Assembly: GCA_900466945.1 (NCBI GenBank)
Contig: UBNV01000007.1
Coordinates: forward strand, 62,001-126,000
Length of the DNA: 64,000 bases
Direction: 5' to 3'
Source of the DNA: Hyphomicrobiales bacterium
GTDB lineage: Bacteria; Pseudomonadota; Alphaproteobacteria; Rhizobiales; Rhizobiaceae
Shown here: piece by piece, positions 45,488-54,620 of the stretch
Position numbering within the stretch: position 1 is the stretch's first letter
How the letters are laid out: each line of letters starts with the position of its first letter
Made by a program: the position numbers and the translations under genes
The notes under the pieces: generated by a model
What the model was told of the DNA's origin: nothing
Databases searched by the model: none
Seen by the model: only the letters and a program-made list of their open reading frames with translations

Positions 45488-47039
45488 GCTCAACGCCATC
45501 TCCCCAGTTTGATGTGACAGCAGGCAGAAACCTGCGCGAGATCCTGTAGAGCAAAGCAAGCGTGGCGCCGTAGATCAGGCAACCGGCCGCCATCTGCAGA
45601 AAATTGACAACCAGCCCACTCTGGACCGAGAGCGTTCCCACCTCGCCCAAGAGCACGACGGCGCCGGCCATGGCAAAGGATCCCAGAAGGGGCATGAGAC
45701 AACCCTTCATGACACTCTGCCAGCGCACCGCGCCGTACCGACTTTGAAGCCAGGCTGAAACGAGGAAAGAAAAAATGGCGGCGAGCAGCTGTCCCGCAGC
45801 AGCGGCCACCACGCCCAGAGGCGAAAAAACCAGGATCAACCCCACGGCGACGAGACTGTTAACGAGGATCGCCGCTGGCACCTTGCGGATCGATCCGGCA
45901 AGCGACAGCAGCGGTTCGGTGACATAACCAGGCACGAGCAGAATCTGCTTGAGGGACAGCAGGCTGACCAAGATCGCGGCCGGGGCCCAGCCGGCGCCGA
46001 GCACGATCTGAACCAGCGTGCCGGACATCAAGGCAAGTCCAAGATAGATTGGGGCCGAAATCACCATGAGGAGGATGACGAACCGAGTGGCTTTCCGCCC
46101 GAGCGCGGGGGATGCCCCCTCCCCTCCGGGAGTGGCGCTGCCGTTCGCCATCGCGATCTTGCGGAATGAACTCCAGGCGATCTGCCGCGCCGGCTCGGCG
46201 ACGATATCGGTAAAGGCCGAAACGATGCGCTCCGCGGCACGGTAGTAACCGGCATCTGCGAGACCAAGAACGCTGCCGACCACAAGCGTTCCGGAGTAGG
46301 AGCGGATCAGCACGAGAGCTCGATTATAGGTGATATGCTTCGAGAACTCGAAGAGTTCACGAACGAAAGCCGCTGTGATCTTCAGTGCGGGAAGCCATTT
46401 CAGGACGGCAAGCGACGCCACCAAGCCTGCCACCTGGCTCACCAGCTTTCCCGCCGCCAAAGCATAGATGTTCCAGCCGTGGAGGAGGCCGTAGATGGCG
46501 ATGAGGGTGGCGGAGCATTCAGCGGCAATGCGAATAATGCTGAGCTCCTTCAGCCGAGCGTCCGCGATCAACATGCCCTCGCAGACGGACGAAAAGGGCG
46601 TCGGCAGCAACCACAAACTGAAGACGACGACAAGCCACGCTTCGGCTGTCATATCGAACTGCAGGTCCAGGATGGCTGCTGCGCTAAGCCCGACGGCGGT
46701 TGCGCCCATGCCCGCGATCAGGGAAATGGTGGCAATCTGATCGACGCGACCATCCTCATGCGTTGTCTTCATCACGAATTCCCGCCAGCCACCCTCGGCG
46801 ACGACGACAAGCAATGTGACCAGGGCTGCCGTATAGGAAAACAGCCCGAATTCTGCCGAGTTCAGAACACGTGCGGCGATGATGAACGTAGCCAGCTGGC
46901 TGACCTGCATCACGATCTTGGCAAGAAAGGTCCACATGGCGCTGCTGAACATTGTCTGGCCATCACGCCTCCAGCGCCCGAGAACGCCATCTCGGGAAAG
47001 CCACGTGCAAGCCTTTGCAAATATTCTTGTCATCGGCAT
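45468..47039 (-). CDS. Polysaccharide flippase, Wzx-like (copy 2)
   Basis: A 523-residue integral membrane protein of the MOP superfamily with about 12-14 helices. The first-helix motif is QLATFIIAARVLNSAEFGLFSYTAA (residues 47-71). It shares the fold but little sequence with the flippase at 33034. A locus with two flippases may make two polymers, or one may export a variant repeat unit. Its 3' end overlaps the methyltransferase gene. Confidence 0.88.
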   Translation of the reverse strand: MPMTRIFAKACTWLSRDGVLGRWRRDGQTMFSSAMWTFLAKIVMQVSQLATFIIAARVLNSAEFGLFSYTAALVTLLVVVAEGGWREFVMKTTHEDGRVDQIATISLIAGMGATAVGLSAAAILDLQFDMTAEAWLVVVFSLWLLPTPFSSVCEGMLIADARLKELSIIRIAAECSATLIAIYGLLHGWNIYALAAGKLVSQVAGLVASLAVLKWLPALKITAAFVRELFEFSKHITYNRALVLIRSYSGTLVVGSVLGLADAGYYRAAERIVSAFTDIVAEPARQIAWSSFRKIAMANGSATPGGEGASPALGRKATRFVILLMVISAPIYLGLALMSGTLVQIVLGAGWAPAAILVSLLSLKQILLVPGYVTEPLLSLAGSIRKVPAAILVNSLVAVGLILVFSPLGVVAAAAGQLLAAIFSFLVSAWLQSRYGAVRWQSVMKGCLMPLLGSFAMAGAVVLLGEVGTLSVQSGLVVNFLQMAAGCLIYGATLALLYRISRRFLPAVTSNWGDGVEHVANRV

Positions 47040-47343
47040 TCCTGCCTTATTCGTCTTCTACGATATGCACAGCGGGAATTCGTGTCGGCTTCCCTCTCGC
47101 GGCGTTCAGGATCGGGGATGACTTCAGACTTTGTTCACCATTCTTCGGTGTAATTCGGTTCTCATGGAAGCCCGGACGGCTAAGGCGCTCTCGTTACCGT
47201 CATCAGGTTTCTTCAATGCACAGCACTGGCGAGAGGCTTACCAATGAGCGAGATTGCTTTGAGACTCCAACTCAGATGGCTCGTCCTTCTCTTCTGCCTT
47301 AGCTTCTGGGTGGCCGTTGCCTATTGGGCATTCTGACCTCGCT
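47040..47343. other. Intergenic region holding one small ORF
   Basis: A 304-base gap between the leftward flippase (start 47039) and the leftward ExoY-like gene (stop 47344). It contains the plus-strand 30-codon ORF listed separately. No terminator-like hairpin was found. Confidence 0.4.
47244..47336 (+). CDS. Candidate small single-span membrane peptide (30 aa)
   Basis: A 30-codon ORF from ATG 47244 to TGA 47334-47336. After nine polar residues with two Arg it has one hydrophobic helix, WLVLLFCLSFWVAVAYWAF, and ends within it, the shape of known small membrane proteins. GAGAGG lies about 8 bases before the ATG. It reads opposite to both neighbours. I know of no family for it. Short ORFs with a helix do arise by chance, so this is a candidate only. 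Confidence 0.35.
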   Translation: MSEIALRLQLRWLVLLFCLSFWVAVAYWAF

Positions 47344-48018
47344 TCATAGGTCGTTTCGAGCAAAGAGGACGACTACGATCGTCTTCATAATGATCGCCAG
47401 ATCCGTACGTATCGAACATGTCTTGTAGTAGACGACATCGAACTGAACACGTTCTTCATATGACGTGTCTGGGCGCCTTGAGACTTGCCAAAGCCCTGTG
47501 AGCCCGGGCGTCATGGCAAGGTAGCAGTGCAGGTTCGGGCCGTATCGCTCGAGTTCCTCGGCGACGATCGGCCTTGGCCCCACGATGCTCATATCCCCCG
47601 CGAGGATGTTGAAAAGCTGAGGCAATTCGTCGAAGCTCGTGACCCTCAGAAGCCTGCCCAGCCAATGAATGCGCGGATCCTTCTTCAGCTTCTGACTATC
47701 CTCCCACTCTTTCCTCCGGTCTGGATCCGTCTCCAGTAGGTCGGCCAGGACCTTGTCGGCATCTTTCCGCATGCTGCGAAATTTCAGGCAGGAAAAGGAG
47801 CGGCCGCCGCGACCTATCCGCTTGTGGCGGAAGATGAGCGGCCGGCCATCGACGAGCAGCAGGGCAATGGCAATGACGACGAGGGCTGGGAGTAGAAATA
47901 GAGCTGCCAGCAGCGACAAGACAATGTCGAAGACACGCTTCATGGTCCGCCGCGAGACTTCCGGCGGCGACATGAGTTCAGCGTCACGTTGGGTAAAATT
48001 GTCTGAATACAACGACAT
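47344..48018 (-). CDS. Undecaprenyl-phosphate sugar phosphotransferase, ExoY-like
   Basis: A 224-residue bacterial sugar transferase, the same size as rhizobial ExoY (about 226). One N-terminal hydrophobic hairpin (DIVLSLLAALFLLPALVVIA) anchors it; KFRSMRKDAD, the DE pair in TSFDELPQLFNILAGDMS and GPRP plus PGLTGLWQVSRR are catalytic and conserved. It starts the repeat unit by placing a sugar-1-phosphate (galactose or glucose type) on undecaprenyl phosphate. AAAGGACAGGG precedes ATG 48018. It is the only initiating enzyme seen in the locus. Confidence 0.93.
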   Translation of the reverse strand: MSLYSDNFTQRDAELMSPPEVSRRTMKRVFDIVLSLLAALFLLPALVVIAIALLLVDGRPLIFRHKRIGRGGRSFSCLKFRSMRKDADKVLADLLETDPDRRKEWEDSQKLKKDPRIHWLGRLLRVTSFDELPQLFNILAGDMSIVGPRPIVAEELERYGPNLHCYLAMTPGLTGLWQVSRRPDTSYEERVQFDVVYYKTCSIRTDLAIIMKTIVVVLFARNDL

Positions 48019-48242
48019 TCCCTGTCCTTTCGATATCCCTAAGCTGCCTTTCAAACTGCGCGGAAGCAATTGATCCAGGGAGGCAGCGGGTAAACCGATA
48101 GGGGTAGATCCAACGTCGATCCTCGGCCGAAAAGGCGAGTGCAGCAGAAGGGCAGCATCGGTGCCGGCGTCGATTGTAACGGAGGATGAAGCGAGTGGTC
48201 ATACTGAAGGCCGGGAGTAGCTGTTTCCCGGTACAGCAACCG

Positions 48243-49625
48243 TCAGGCTGGCAAGGGCGCCGCTGCTCTGACACCACGGGGAACAGCACTCCGCAACCCT
48301 GCCATGACGAAGAAAATCAGGCCAAGATCCACGGTAGATCCGGAAATCAGCGCTCCGACGATAAGGCATAGACAGCCGTTTCGCGCTGCAAGCCCGACAT
48401 CGGCCTCATAGCTTCGCGGTGTCCCACGAGGCAGAAGAACACCGGTCAGGAGAAAGAGAAGGAAGAACAACGTTCCTGGCACCCCGACATTCGCCAGAAG
48501 GGCAACCGCAAAGGACGATGTTCTGACTGTGCCGAGACCGACCCCCAGACCATAGGAATCGAAGAAGTTCGATATCCCGGACGCGTTCCAGCCCCCTCGC
48601 TCGAGGGCAGACAAAGACGTCGGTTTACTGAGGATGGTGATGTCGACGAAGTCATAGACCTGACGGTAGACGTCATCGCTCAAGATCAGCACGAAGACGA
48701 AGAGCAGCGCTGCAAGCGGAAATGCCAGGACGACGGCGAGGCTGGCCCGCGTTCCGGTCGAGCCACCGCAGCGGAACAGGCTCGTGGCATAGAGGATAGC
48801 CAGACAGATCGGCAAGCCGGCGATCCCCCCGGAGGAAGTCGAGCGGACAATGAGGACGCAGGAGACGAGAAACAGAATCCCGCTTGCCTTGCCGTGACGG
48901 CCGCAAATCCACAATGTCCCACAATAGCCGACCACGGCCATGCTGGCGCCGGCGAAGGCCGAAGCCTCGGGCCATGAGCCGATAATGCGTCGCATCCCTG
49001 CAACCAATTCGTCGGCATGAAAGGTGTAGGAGGCGTTCCGGATATAAGCGAAAAGATCGACGAGAGGCGTGCCAGGACTGACCAGGTCCGCAAGGCCGAA
49101 GAAGACATTTGCCGCGCCGAAGCCCAGCAAGCCGATTACCACGTGCCGGAAGCCCTGTGGCGTTGACGCAATGGCAAGGATAAGGCTGAAGGTCACAAGA
49201 TCCGCAACGAGGTAGACGGCCTGGGTGAAATTGCCGCTGACCGGGCCCAGCGGAATGGTGCCGTTGATGCCGGCGCTTGCGTCTGCACCGAGTGGGACGA
49301 TGGTCATCGTGTCCTGTAACAAGCGCGGGGCGAAATAGCCGACAAAGACGCCATAGACCACCAGCAGAGTCAGCCAGACGAAGGGCTGAGACCTGAGAGC
49401 CCGGTCGATGACAAAGGTCGGATTGCCGTGCAGCCACAGCGTCGAGAGCAACAGAAAGCTTAGAAAGAAGTGGCCGGGCTGGATCCCCGTCGATCCGAAC
49501 AACAGTGCTGCAGCACCGCCGAGCACCGGAAAGAACGAGAAGGCGATGACGGTTGGTCCGCTGCCCCGCAAGAGGCACATAACACCGATCACCAATGCCA
49601 CGATGCCGATAGGTTCGATACCCAA
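48243..49625 (-). CDS. Polysaccharide polymerase/O-antigen ligase-like (Wzy-like) membrane protein
   Basis: A 460-residue protein with about 11-12 hydrophobic segments and a large periplasmic loop in the second half (residues 300-360), the Wzy/ExoQ-like layout. Sequence identity to any one family is not obvious to me; the call rests on topology and place among flippase and ExoY-like genes. The start is TTG 49625, with GAGGGGG five bases before it. It lies 46 bases downstream of the GT4 gene and 224 bases upstream of the sugar-phosphotransferase gene, all leftward. Confidence 0.75.
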   Translation of the reverse strand: MGIEPIGIVALVIGVMCLLRGSGPTVIAFSFFPVLGGAAALLFGSTGIQPGHFFLSFLLLSTLWLHGNPTFVIDRALRSQPFVWLTLLVVYGVFVGYFAPRLLQDTMTIVPLGADASAGINGTIPLGPVSGNFTQAVYLVADLVTFSLILAIASTPQGFRHVVIGLLGFGAANVFFGLADLVSPGTPLVDLFAYIRNASYTFHADELVAGMRRIIGSWPEASAFAGASMAVVGYCGTLWICGRHGKASGILFLVSCVLIVRSTSSGGIAGLPICLAILYATSLFRCGGSTGTRASLAVVLAFPLAALLFVFVLILSDDVYRQVYDFVDITILSKPTSLSALERGGWNASGISNFFDSYGLGVGLGTVRTSSFAVALLANVGVPGTLFFLLFLLTGVLLPRGTPRSYEADVGLAARNGCLCLIVGALISGSTVDLGLIFFVMAGLRSAVPRGVRAAAPLPA

Positions 49626-49671
49626 CCACGCCCCCTCGATTGCATTCGACGGCTTTCGGCCTTGAAGCCGC

Positions 49672-50847
49672 TCAGGCCGATCGTGCTATTGTGTCCAAAA
49701 CCTGTGCCTCCGCCGCCTTCGGATCCGTTCCCCCGCGAAGGATATCGTGGCTGATGCGGATATGATTGCGAATGTACTCATCCGCGCCCAGACCGCCACG
49801 CCCCATGCGGGTTTGCGCTCGGACTGCCATCTGGTGAGCCCGATCAGGCTGTTCTGCGACATCCACCAAAGCCGACAGCAATTGAGACTGGTCGCCAGGG
49901 GGAACGTAGCGGATCTCCTTGTCGGAGAAGTAATGTCGAAGCCCACCCGTGTCCGATGCGATAACGGGAACACCGGCCAATACGGCTTCCTCGATGGCGG
50001 TGATCCCACTTGCATGCAGGTTATCCTGCAGGGGCACGCAGACGACACTCGCAGCGGCGAACGCGCCGATCAGTTCGGCAGCCGATTTCGCCAACCGAAC
50101 GTCGACATTCGGAATGCCCGCGACCAGCCGCCTGGGCACGGTCCCCGAAAGGATGGTCAGCGAGAAATCGGGCCGCTGTTTCGCGACATCGACCAGTGTC
50201 TTCCAGTCCCGATGCCTGTCATTGCCGATCGCCAAGATCCGAAGGGGTTGCTGCAGAGGCGCTCGTGGCTGGACAATCGTCTCGGAAGGGATGCCGAAGG
50301 GAATGAAACGCAGATCCGCGTCGGGAAAATGCGATTTGGCAACCTGCATGTTCACCGGCGACAGGAATGTCAGAACGTCCACGCGCTTGATCAGTGCAGA
50401 ATAGAGATGACGTTTGATGACGGACAGCTTGCTCCAATGATCGAAGAGCCAGACCGTTTGTCCGATGATCTTCGTCTTAAAGCCTTTGAGCCTCGCCACG
50501 GCTGCAACTGCCAGATACTGGGATTCCGTATGGGTCCAGATAACGTCTGCAGTCTCGAGTTCTCTGCGCTGGCGCCAGGCATGCAAGAAGTCGAACCCCA
50601 GGAGAAGCCGCGCGCCATAGCGGAGTAATTTGCCGGCCATGGTCTCGGGATAGGCCTTGGAAAAGGACACCACGCAGCCGAGGTCGTTCGCCCGACCATA
50701 ACCATAGGGAGTGTCGTCATTGATTCCGACGAGGCTTCCATCTGCCCAACTCGCCTTCCAGCGATCGACGTCCTTGTTTTCGGCCAGATGCACAAAGACA
50801 CGCAACTCTCCACCGGATGTCTGACGATCGGCATGACTTGATGACAT
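49672..50847 (-). CDS. Glycosyltransferase, GT4 family
   Basis: A 391-residue GT-B fold enzyme. The acceptor half includes WTHTESQYLAVAAVARLKG and KTKIIGQTVWLFDHWSKL; the donor half has RILAIGNDRHRDWKTLVDVA and CVPLQDNLHASGITAIEEAV, a divergent E-x7-E block, and ASDTGGLRHYF. ATG 50847 is preferred over TTG 50865. It is the first gene of a leftward unit through the polymerase and is divergent from the GT8 gene. Confidence 0.85.
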   Translation of the reverse strand: MSSSHADRQTSGGELRVFVHLAENKDVDRWKASWADGSLVGINDDTPYGYGRANDLGCVVSFSKAYPETMAGKLLRYGARLLLGFDFLHAWRQRRELETADVIWTHTESQYLAVAAVARLKGFKTKIIGQTVWLFDHWSKLSVIKRHLYSALIKRVDVLTFLSPVNMQVAKSHFPDADLRFIPFGIPSETIVQPRAPLQQPLRILAIGNDRHRDWKTLVDVAKQRPDFSLTILSGTVPRRLVAGIPNVDVRLAKSAAELIGAFAAASVVCVPLQDNLHASGITAIEEAVLAGVPVIASDTGGLRHYFSDKEIRYVPPGDQSQLLSALVDVAEQPDRAHQMAVRAQTRMGRGGLGADEYIRNHIRISHDILRGGTDPKAAEAQVLDTIARSA

Positions 50848-51070
50848 CGAACCCACTTGAAGCAAGAATGGAACAAAGTCCCGACAGAACGAGTAAAACT
50901 CGGCTCAAGTCAGGGCCAACTGCACGTGACACCCATCTAAAATGAAGTCAGCACATTACCTTACCCATTTCTTAACACGCCCCACCGGGGCGGAAAAGTC
51001 TCCTATCGGTCATTGCGGGACCGCTGATTCACTTGTACTTTTTGATGAACGTGGTTGAGGGGATTTCGAC
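50848..51070. promoter_or_regulatory. Divergent promoter region
   Basis: About 220 bases between two divergent glycosyltransferase genes. The middle (50935-50985) is AT-richer than its surroundings and includes a TTAACA-rich tract, compatible with promoters in both directions. No certain -35/-10 pair was found. Confidence 0.35.
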
Positions 51071-52027
51071 TTGAATACCCAGTGCATCGTCTATGTCACC
51101 GACGAAAATTATTTCTTCCCAACGGCTGTTTCGGCCCTTCAGGCCCGCAAAGCGGCCTCCCTGTCGACCGATATCGTCATCGTCTTTACGGAAAACTTCA
51201 AGCACAGGGCGGAAGCAGAGGATTTCTGCCGGGCGACCGGCATCATCGTGCTGGATGGCGCGCAATTCCTGTCTGCGAAGTTTGCCGAGGTCGATCGGCG
51301 AGAATTCGGGGCACGTATCAGCATCGCTGCAATGGGCCGCCTTCTGCTCTCCGACCTTCTGCCCGCACACTACCGCCAGGCCATCTATATCGACGGAGAC
51401 ACTCAGATTGTCGGTGACCTCGCCGCTCTGGAGGCGGTGGAAGTCCCACAGGGCAAGGTGTTTGCCGCCATGGATTACATGTCGATCATCGAAGCCGCTC
51501 GCACTGGACAGCCGCAGAGCTACTTCAATTCCGGCGTTCTGAAATTCGCCCCCTCTGACTGGATCGGACCAGCAGCCTTTCGGTACTTCACAGAACACGG
51601 GGGCCATCTTCACGATCAGGGTGCGCTGAACACCGTGGCGGGCGACGCCCCAATATTCATCTCGAACCGATGGAATTTCCCCAGGCAGTTCCTCCACCTT
51701 ACCGACAAGCACCCGACGATTATCCACTTCGCCTCCCATCCAAAACCTTGGGACGGGGTCTATTTTCCCTGTTCGCGGAAAGAGACCATTGTCTACAGCG
51801 AGGCTGTGAAGGCCTATCCGCTGCTGGCGCTTTTCGTCCGAAAGATCTCCCTGCCCAGACGTTTGGCGTACCGTCTGCGCTCAATAGGGGACCGAATGGC
51901 TTATTATCTGCCGTTTCTGAGACGTGGTACAGATCCTGAGGCAATTCGCCGGGTGGTCTGCGACTGGCACTATGACGAGACAGCGCTATCGCCTTCCCGC
52001 AATGCCCAAGAGCCCAAGCCCGTCTAG
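51071..52027 (+). CDS. Glycosyltransferase, GT8 family
   Basis: A 318-residue GT-A enzyme of the retaining GT8 (LgtC/galactinol synthase) family. CIVYVTDENYFFPTAVSAL is the start block, YIDGDTQIVGDL carries the DxD metal site near residue 112, and HDQGALNTV plus HFASHPKPW are the two late GT8 motifs (the latter holds the metal-binding His). It begins with TTG 51071, with GAGGGG nine bases upstream and no ATG nearby. It probably adds a galactosyl or glucosyl unit. Confidence 0.9.
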   Translation: MNTQCIVYVTDENYFFPTAVSALQARKAASLSTDIVIVFTENFKHRAEAEDFCRATGIIVLDGAQFLSAKFAEVDRREFGARISIAAMGRLLLSDLLPAHYRQAIYIDGDTQIVGDLAALEAVEVPQGKVFAAMDYMSIIEAARTGQPQSYFNSGVLKFAPSDWIGPAAFRYFTEHGGHLHDQGALNTVAGDAPIFISNRWNFPRQFLHLTDKHPTIIHFASHPKPWDGVYFPCSRKETIVYSEAVKAYPLLALFVRKISLPRRLAYRLRSIGDRMAYYLPFLRRGTDPEAIRRVVCDWHYDETALSPSRNAQEPKPV

Positions 52028-52100
52028 CCGCACGGCGTCAAATACGACACCAGTGCCGCCACTCTGGCTGACAGCTACGGCGTGAGGAGAGCACTGGGTG

Positions 52101-53471
52101 ATGAAAACAAAGGGCAGGACAACCGTAGACCTCCGGAAGGCGACCAGCCTTGCGGGCATCTTTCTGGCGGTCGGAAGCGCAACCACAATGCCGGCATCTG
52201 CAGCAGAAGTCCTAGCCCAGCCTACCTCTGCCTTTCTCGACAGCATCGGGGTCGTTTCCACTTTCGAGGACCGGGGCCAGCCTTATGAAAAGACGCTCGA
52301 AATGCTCCGCTATGGGGGCTTTCGGTGGCTTCGCGGTGGAATCGAAGGTCTTCGCGAGCAAGGTCCCCTGACGATCGATAGCTTCCTGCGGCTGCACAAG
52401 GAGGCGGGCGTCAAGATCAGTTGGGGGTTAGGCAGCGGCATCAGTGACCTCGATCGCCTCCTGTCGACAGGGCGCATTCTGGCCGAAGCCGGTGCGCTCT
52501 TGGCCTTCGAAGGCAACAACGAGCCGAACAACTGGCCCGTCACCTACAAGGGACGGCAGGGAGGAGGTCGAGGCTCGTGGGTCCCGGTGGCCGAGCTACA
52601 TGCTGACCTCTACCGCGCCGTCAAGAGCGATCCCCTGCTGGCCGAATACCCGGTCTGGTCGGTTTCAGAGCCCGGTGCACAGACGGACAATGCCGGTCTG
52701 CAGTTTCTGGAAATACCGGAAGGCGCCGGCACCCTGATGCCGTCAGGAACACGCTTCGCCGACTACGCCAATGTCCACAATTACCTCTACCACCCGAACG
52801 TACCGGACCCCGCCGACAACAAGAGCTGGAATGCCGCCGATCCAACCAGCTCCTCATCGGTGGACGGCCTCTTTGGCAATTTCGGTAGGACCTGGGCAAA
52901 CAGGCATCAAGGCTATCCGGAGGCAGTCCTCGCAGATCTGCCGCGCGTGACGACCGAAACCGGCGTGGCCATCAAGGGGGAGGTGGACGAAGAGCTCCAA
53001 GGCGTAAACCTGGTCAACTTGTATCTGTCGCAGTTTGCCCGGGGCTACAGCTACACGTCGGTCTATATTCTGCGAGACCGAACGGACGAACAGGGTGCCC
53101 AGACCTATGGCTTCTTTCGTCCCGACTTCAGCCCGAGACTGGCGGCGCACTACCTGCACAACCTCACCCGGATCCTGGATGACTCTGGCCGCCGGGACGT
53201 GTTGGACCGGCTCGACTACGAGATCAGCCCGCAAGCGGAGACAGTCCATGATCTGCTACTGCAAGACAGCGATGGCGCGTTTCAACTGGTCATCTGGGGC
53301 GAGGCTCTGACGGGCGAGACCATGATCAAGGTCAATCTTCGGGACAAGGTCAAGCGGGTGGAACTGTACGATGCCGTCAAGGGCACCACACCCCTTGCAA
53401 CCTTTAAGGGCACCTCGCAGATCGAACTCGGCGTGAGTGATCATCCGCTGGTATTGAAGCTCGTGTTTTAA
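52101..53471 (+). CDS. Secreted glycoside hydrolase-like protein (clan A type)
   Basis: A 456-residue exported protein: signal peptide with cleavage near ASAAEV (about residue 35). The core looks like a (beta/alpha)8 retaining glycosidase, with a candidate acid/base Glu141 in AFEGNNEPNNW and a candidate nucleophile Glu286 in TTETGVAIKG, both in the expected strand-end contexts; a C-terminal beta domain follows. It is unlike ExoK/ExsH-type exopolysaccharide lyases. It may trim or release the polymer made by this locus. GAGGAGA precedes ATG 52101. The exact GH family is not assigned. Confidence 0.75.
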   Translation: MKTKGRTTVDLRKATSLAGIFLAVGSATTMPASAAEVLAQPTSAFLDSIGVVSTFEDRGQPYEKTLEMLRYGGFRWLRGGIEGLREQGPLTIDSFLRLHKEAGVKISWGLGSGISDLDRLLSTGRILAEAGALLAFEGNNEPNNWPVTYKGRQGGGRGSWVPVAELHADLYRAVKSDPLLAEYPVWSVSEPGAQTDNAGLQFLEIPEGAGTLMPSGTRFADYANVHNYLYHPNVPDPADNKSWNAADPTSSSSVDGLFGNFGRTWANRHQGYPEAVLADLPRVTTETGVAIKGEVDEELQGVNLVNLYLSQFARGYSYTSVYILRDRTDEQGAQTYGFFRPDFSPRLAAHYLHNLTRILDDSGRRDVLDRLDYEISPQAETVHDLLLQDSDGAFQLVIWGEALTGETMIKVNLRDKVKRVELYDAVKGTTPLATFKGTSQIELGVSDHPLVLKLVF

Positions 53472-53508
53472 AACTGGTTTTCAGTCAATCACGAGGACTG
53501 CTGCACAC

Positions 53509-53550
53509 AAAAAAGAAACGGAGCCCCGCCCTCAAGGGCAGCCGGCTCCG
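53509..53550 (-). terminator. Rho-independent terminator of the LuxR-type gene
   Basis: Hairpin CGGAGCC (53519-53525) / GGCTCCG (53544-53550) with an inner GCCCT/AGGGC stem. The A-rich tract at 53509-53518 is a T-run when read leftward, so it ends transcripts of the minus-strand regulator whose stop is at 53615. Confidence 0.8.
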
Positions 53551-53614
53551 ATGTCGCAATTCCAGACAAAACGGCGCTCCAAAACCCACGAAGGCCGGAT
53601 TTGCAGCGGTATTC

Positions 53615-54349
53615 CTACTTAAGCTTAAAAGCAACCTGCGTACGGTTGGTCACGTTGAGCTTTTTCATGATGTTTCGGATATGCACTTTCACCGTGCTTT
53701 CGCAGAGGTTCATCTCATAAGCGATGATCTTGTTCGCCTTGCCGCGGCGCAGCGCTTCTGCAACTTCGACTTCCCGCGGCGTAAAGCCCTCGTGCAGGTA
53801 GCTCGACCCCTTGACTACCGAGTTCAGTGCCTCGCGGTTTGCGAGCAGACTGCTTGCGGGAATGAAGACGCCACCCGCTCGCGCAAGTGAGATTGCTTCC
53901 GCCGCCACACTGATATTGACGCTCGTCGGGATATATCCGCGCGCACCGCAATCGATCGCCTTCAGTATATCTCCGAGATCGTCAGATTCTGCGATGACAA
54001 TCACGGGGCTCAGCTTGAAGGCTGCCGTAACATCCTCGATTTTTTCCGAGGCAACGGCCCCGTTGGGCTTGTTTCCCGTCAGAACAAGCAGAATTGCCGA
54101 CGGATCAGACGCAAACTGCCGCTTGCGCCATTCCTCGACGGATCCGACCGCCGCAATCTGCATCGTCGGATCATAGCTCGACAAGCTGCGAGACAGGCAT
54201 TCGCGATCCAGCACCCGGCTGTCGAGAATGAGAATGTACTCGCCTGACTTGGACCCGGCCGCCTGGCTGCTCGTCAGTGAACTTATGTAATCGATATCGG
54301 CCTTCGTGACTTTATTGGTATTGGTTGAGGTCGACGCATAGGTACCCAT
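53615..54349 (-). CDS. LuxR/NarL-type regulator with non-canonical receiver domain
   Basis: A 244-residue protein. After a low-complexity Thr/Ser/Asn start, residues 37-155 look like a receiver: LILDSRVLDRECLSRSL at the first strand keeps one acidic residue, but the third strand reads LLVLTGNKPNG with no phospho-accepting Asp, and the fifth ends GYIPTS where Lys is expected. Residues 180-240 are a GerE helix-turn-helix (FTPREVEVAEALRRGKANKI, STVKVHIRNIMKKLNV). It should bind DNA without phosphorylation by a histidine kinase. GAGGGG precedes ATG 54349. Its place suggests control of the polysaccharide genes. Confidence 0.88.
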   Translation of the reverse strand: MGTYASTSTNTNKVTKADIDYISSLTSSQAAGSKSGEYILILDSRVLDRECLSRSLSSYDPTMQIAAVGSVEEWRKRQFASDPSAILLVLTGNKPNGAVASEKIEDVTAAFKLSPVIVIAESDDLGDILKAIDCGARGYIPTSVNISVAAEAISLARAGGVFIPASSLLANREALNSVVKGSSYLHEGFTPREVEVAEALRRGKANKIIAYEMNLCESTVKVHIRNIMKKLNVTNRTQVAFKLK

Positions 54350-54620
54350 TTCAAACCCCTCAATTCTGCATTTTTCGAGCCGCCGAGCGTCTCGAAGACA
54401 AAATAAAACCCCGCCCCCGAAAGGAGCTCTCCTGCTAGATCTCAATTTTCCTAAGATTACAGGGGTAAGTTTTCACGGTTCTATTAGGACTGCATTAACC
54501 TAAGTTAAGTCACTAACAAAGAAGCCGTAATTCTCCCATTTATGGTCGATGCAAGCGGATTTTGGATGGCTTTTGGGTCGACAACAGCGAATTAGAGACC
54601 GACTGCCTGCTGCGAGACTG
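54350..54620. promoter_or_regulatory. Upstream region of the LuxR-type gene
   Basis: 271 bases between the LuxR-type gene and the Crp-family gene, both leftward. At 54495-54508 lies TTAACCTAAGTTAA, a perfect 5-bp inverted repeat around four bases, in an AT-rich tract about 145 bases before the LuxR-type start. It could be an operator. No confident -35/-10 pair. Confidence 0.4.
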
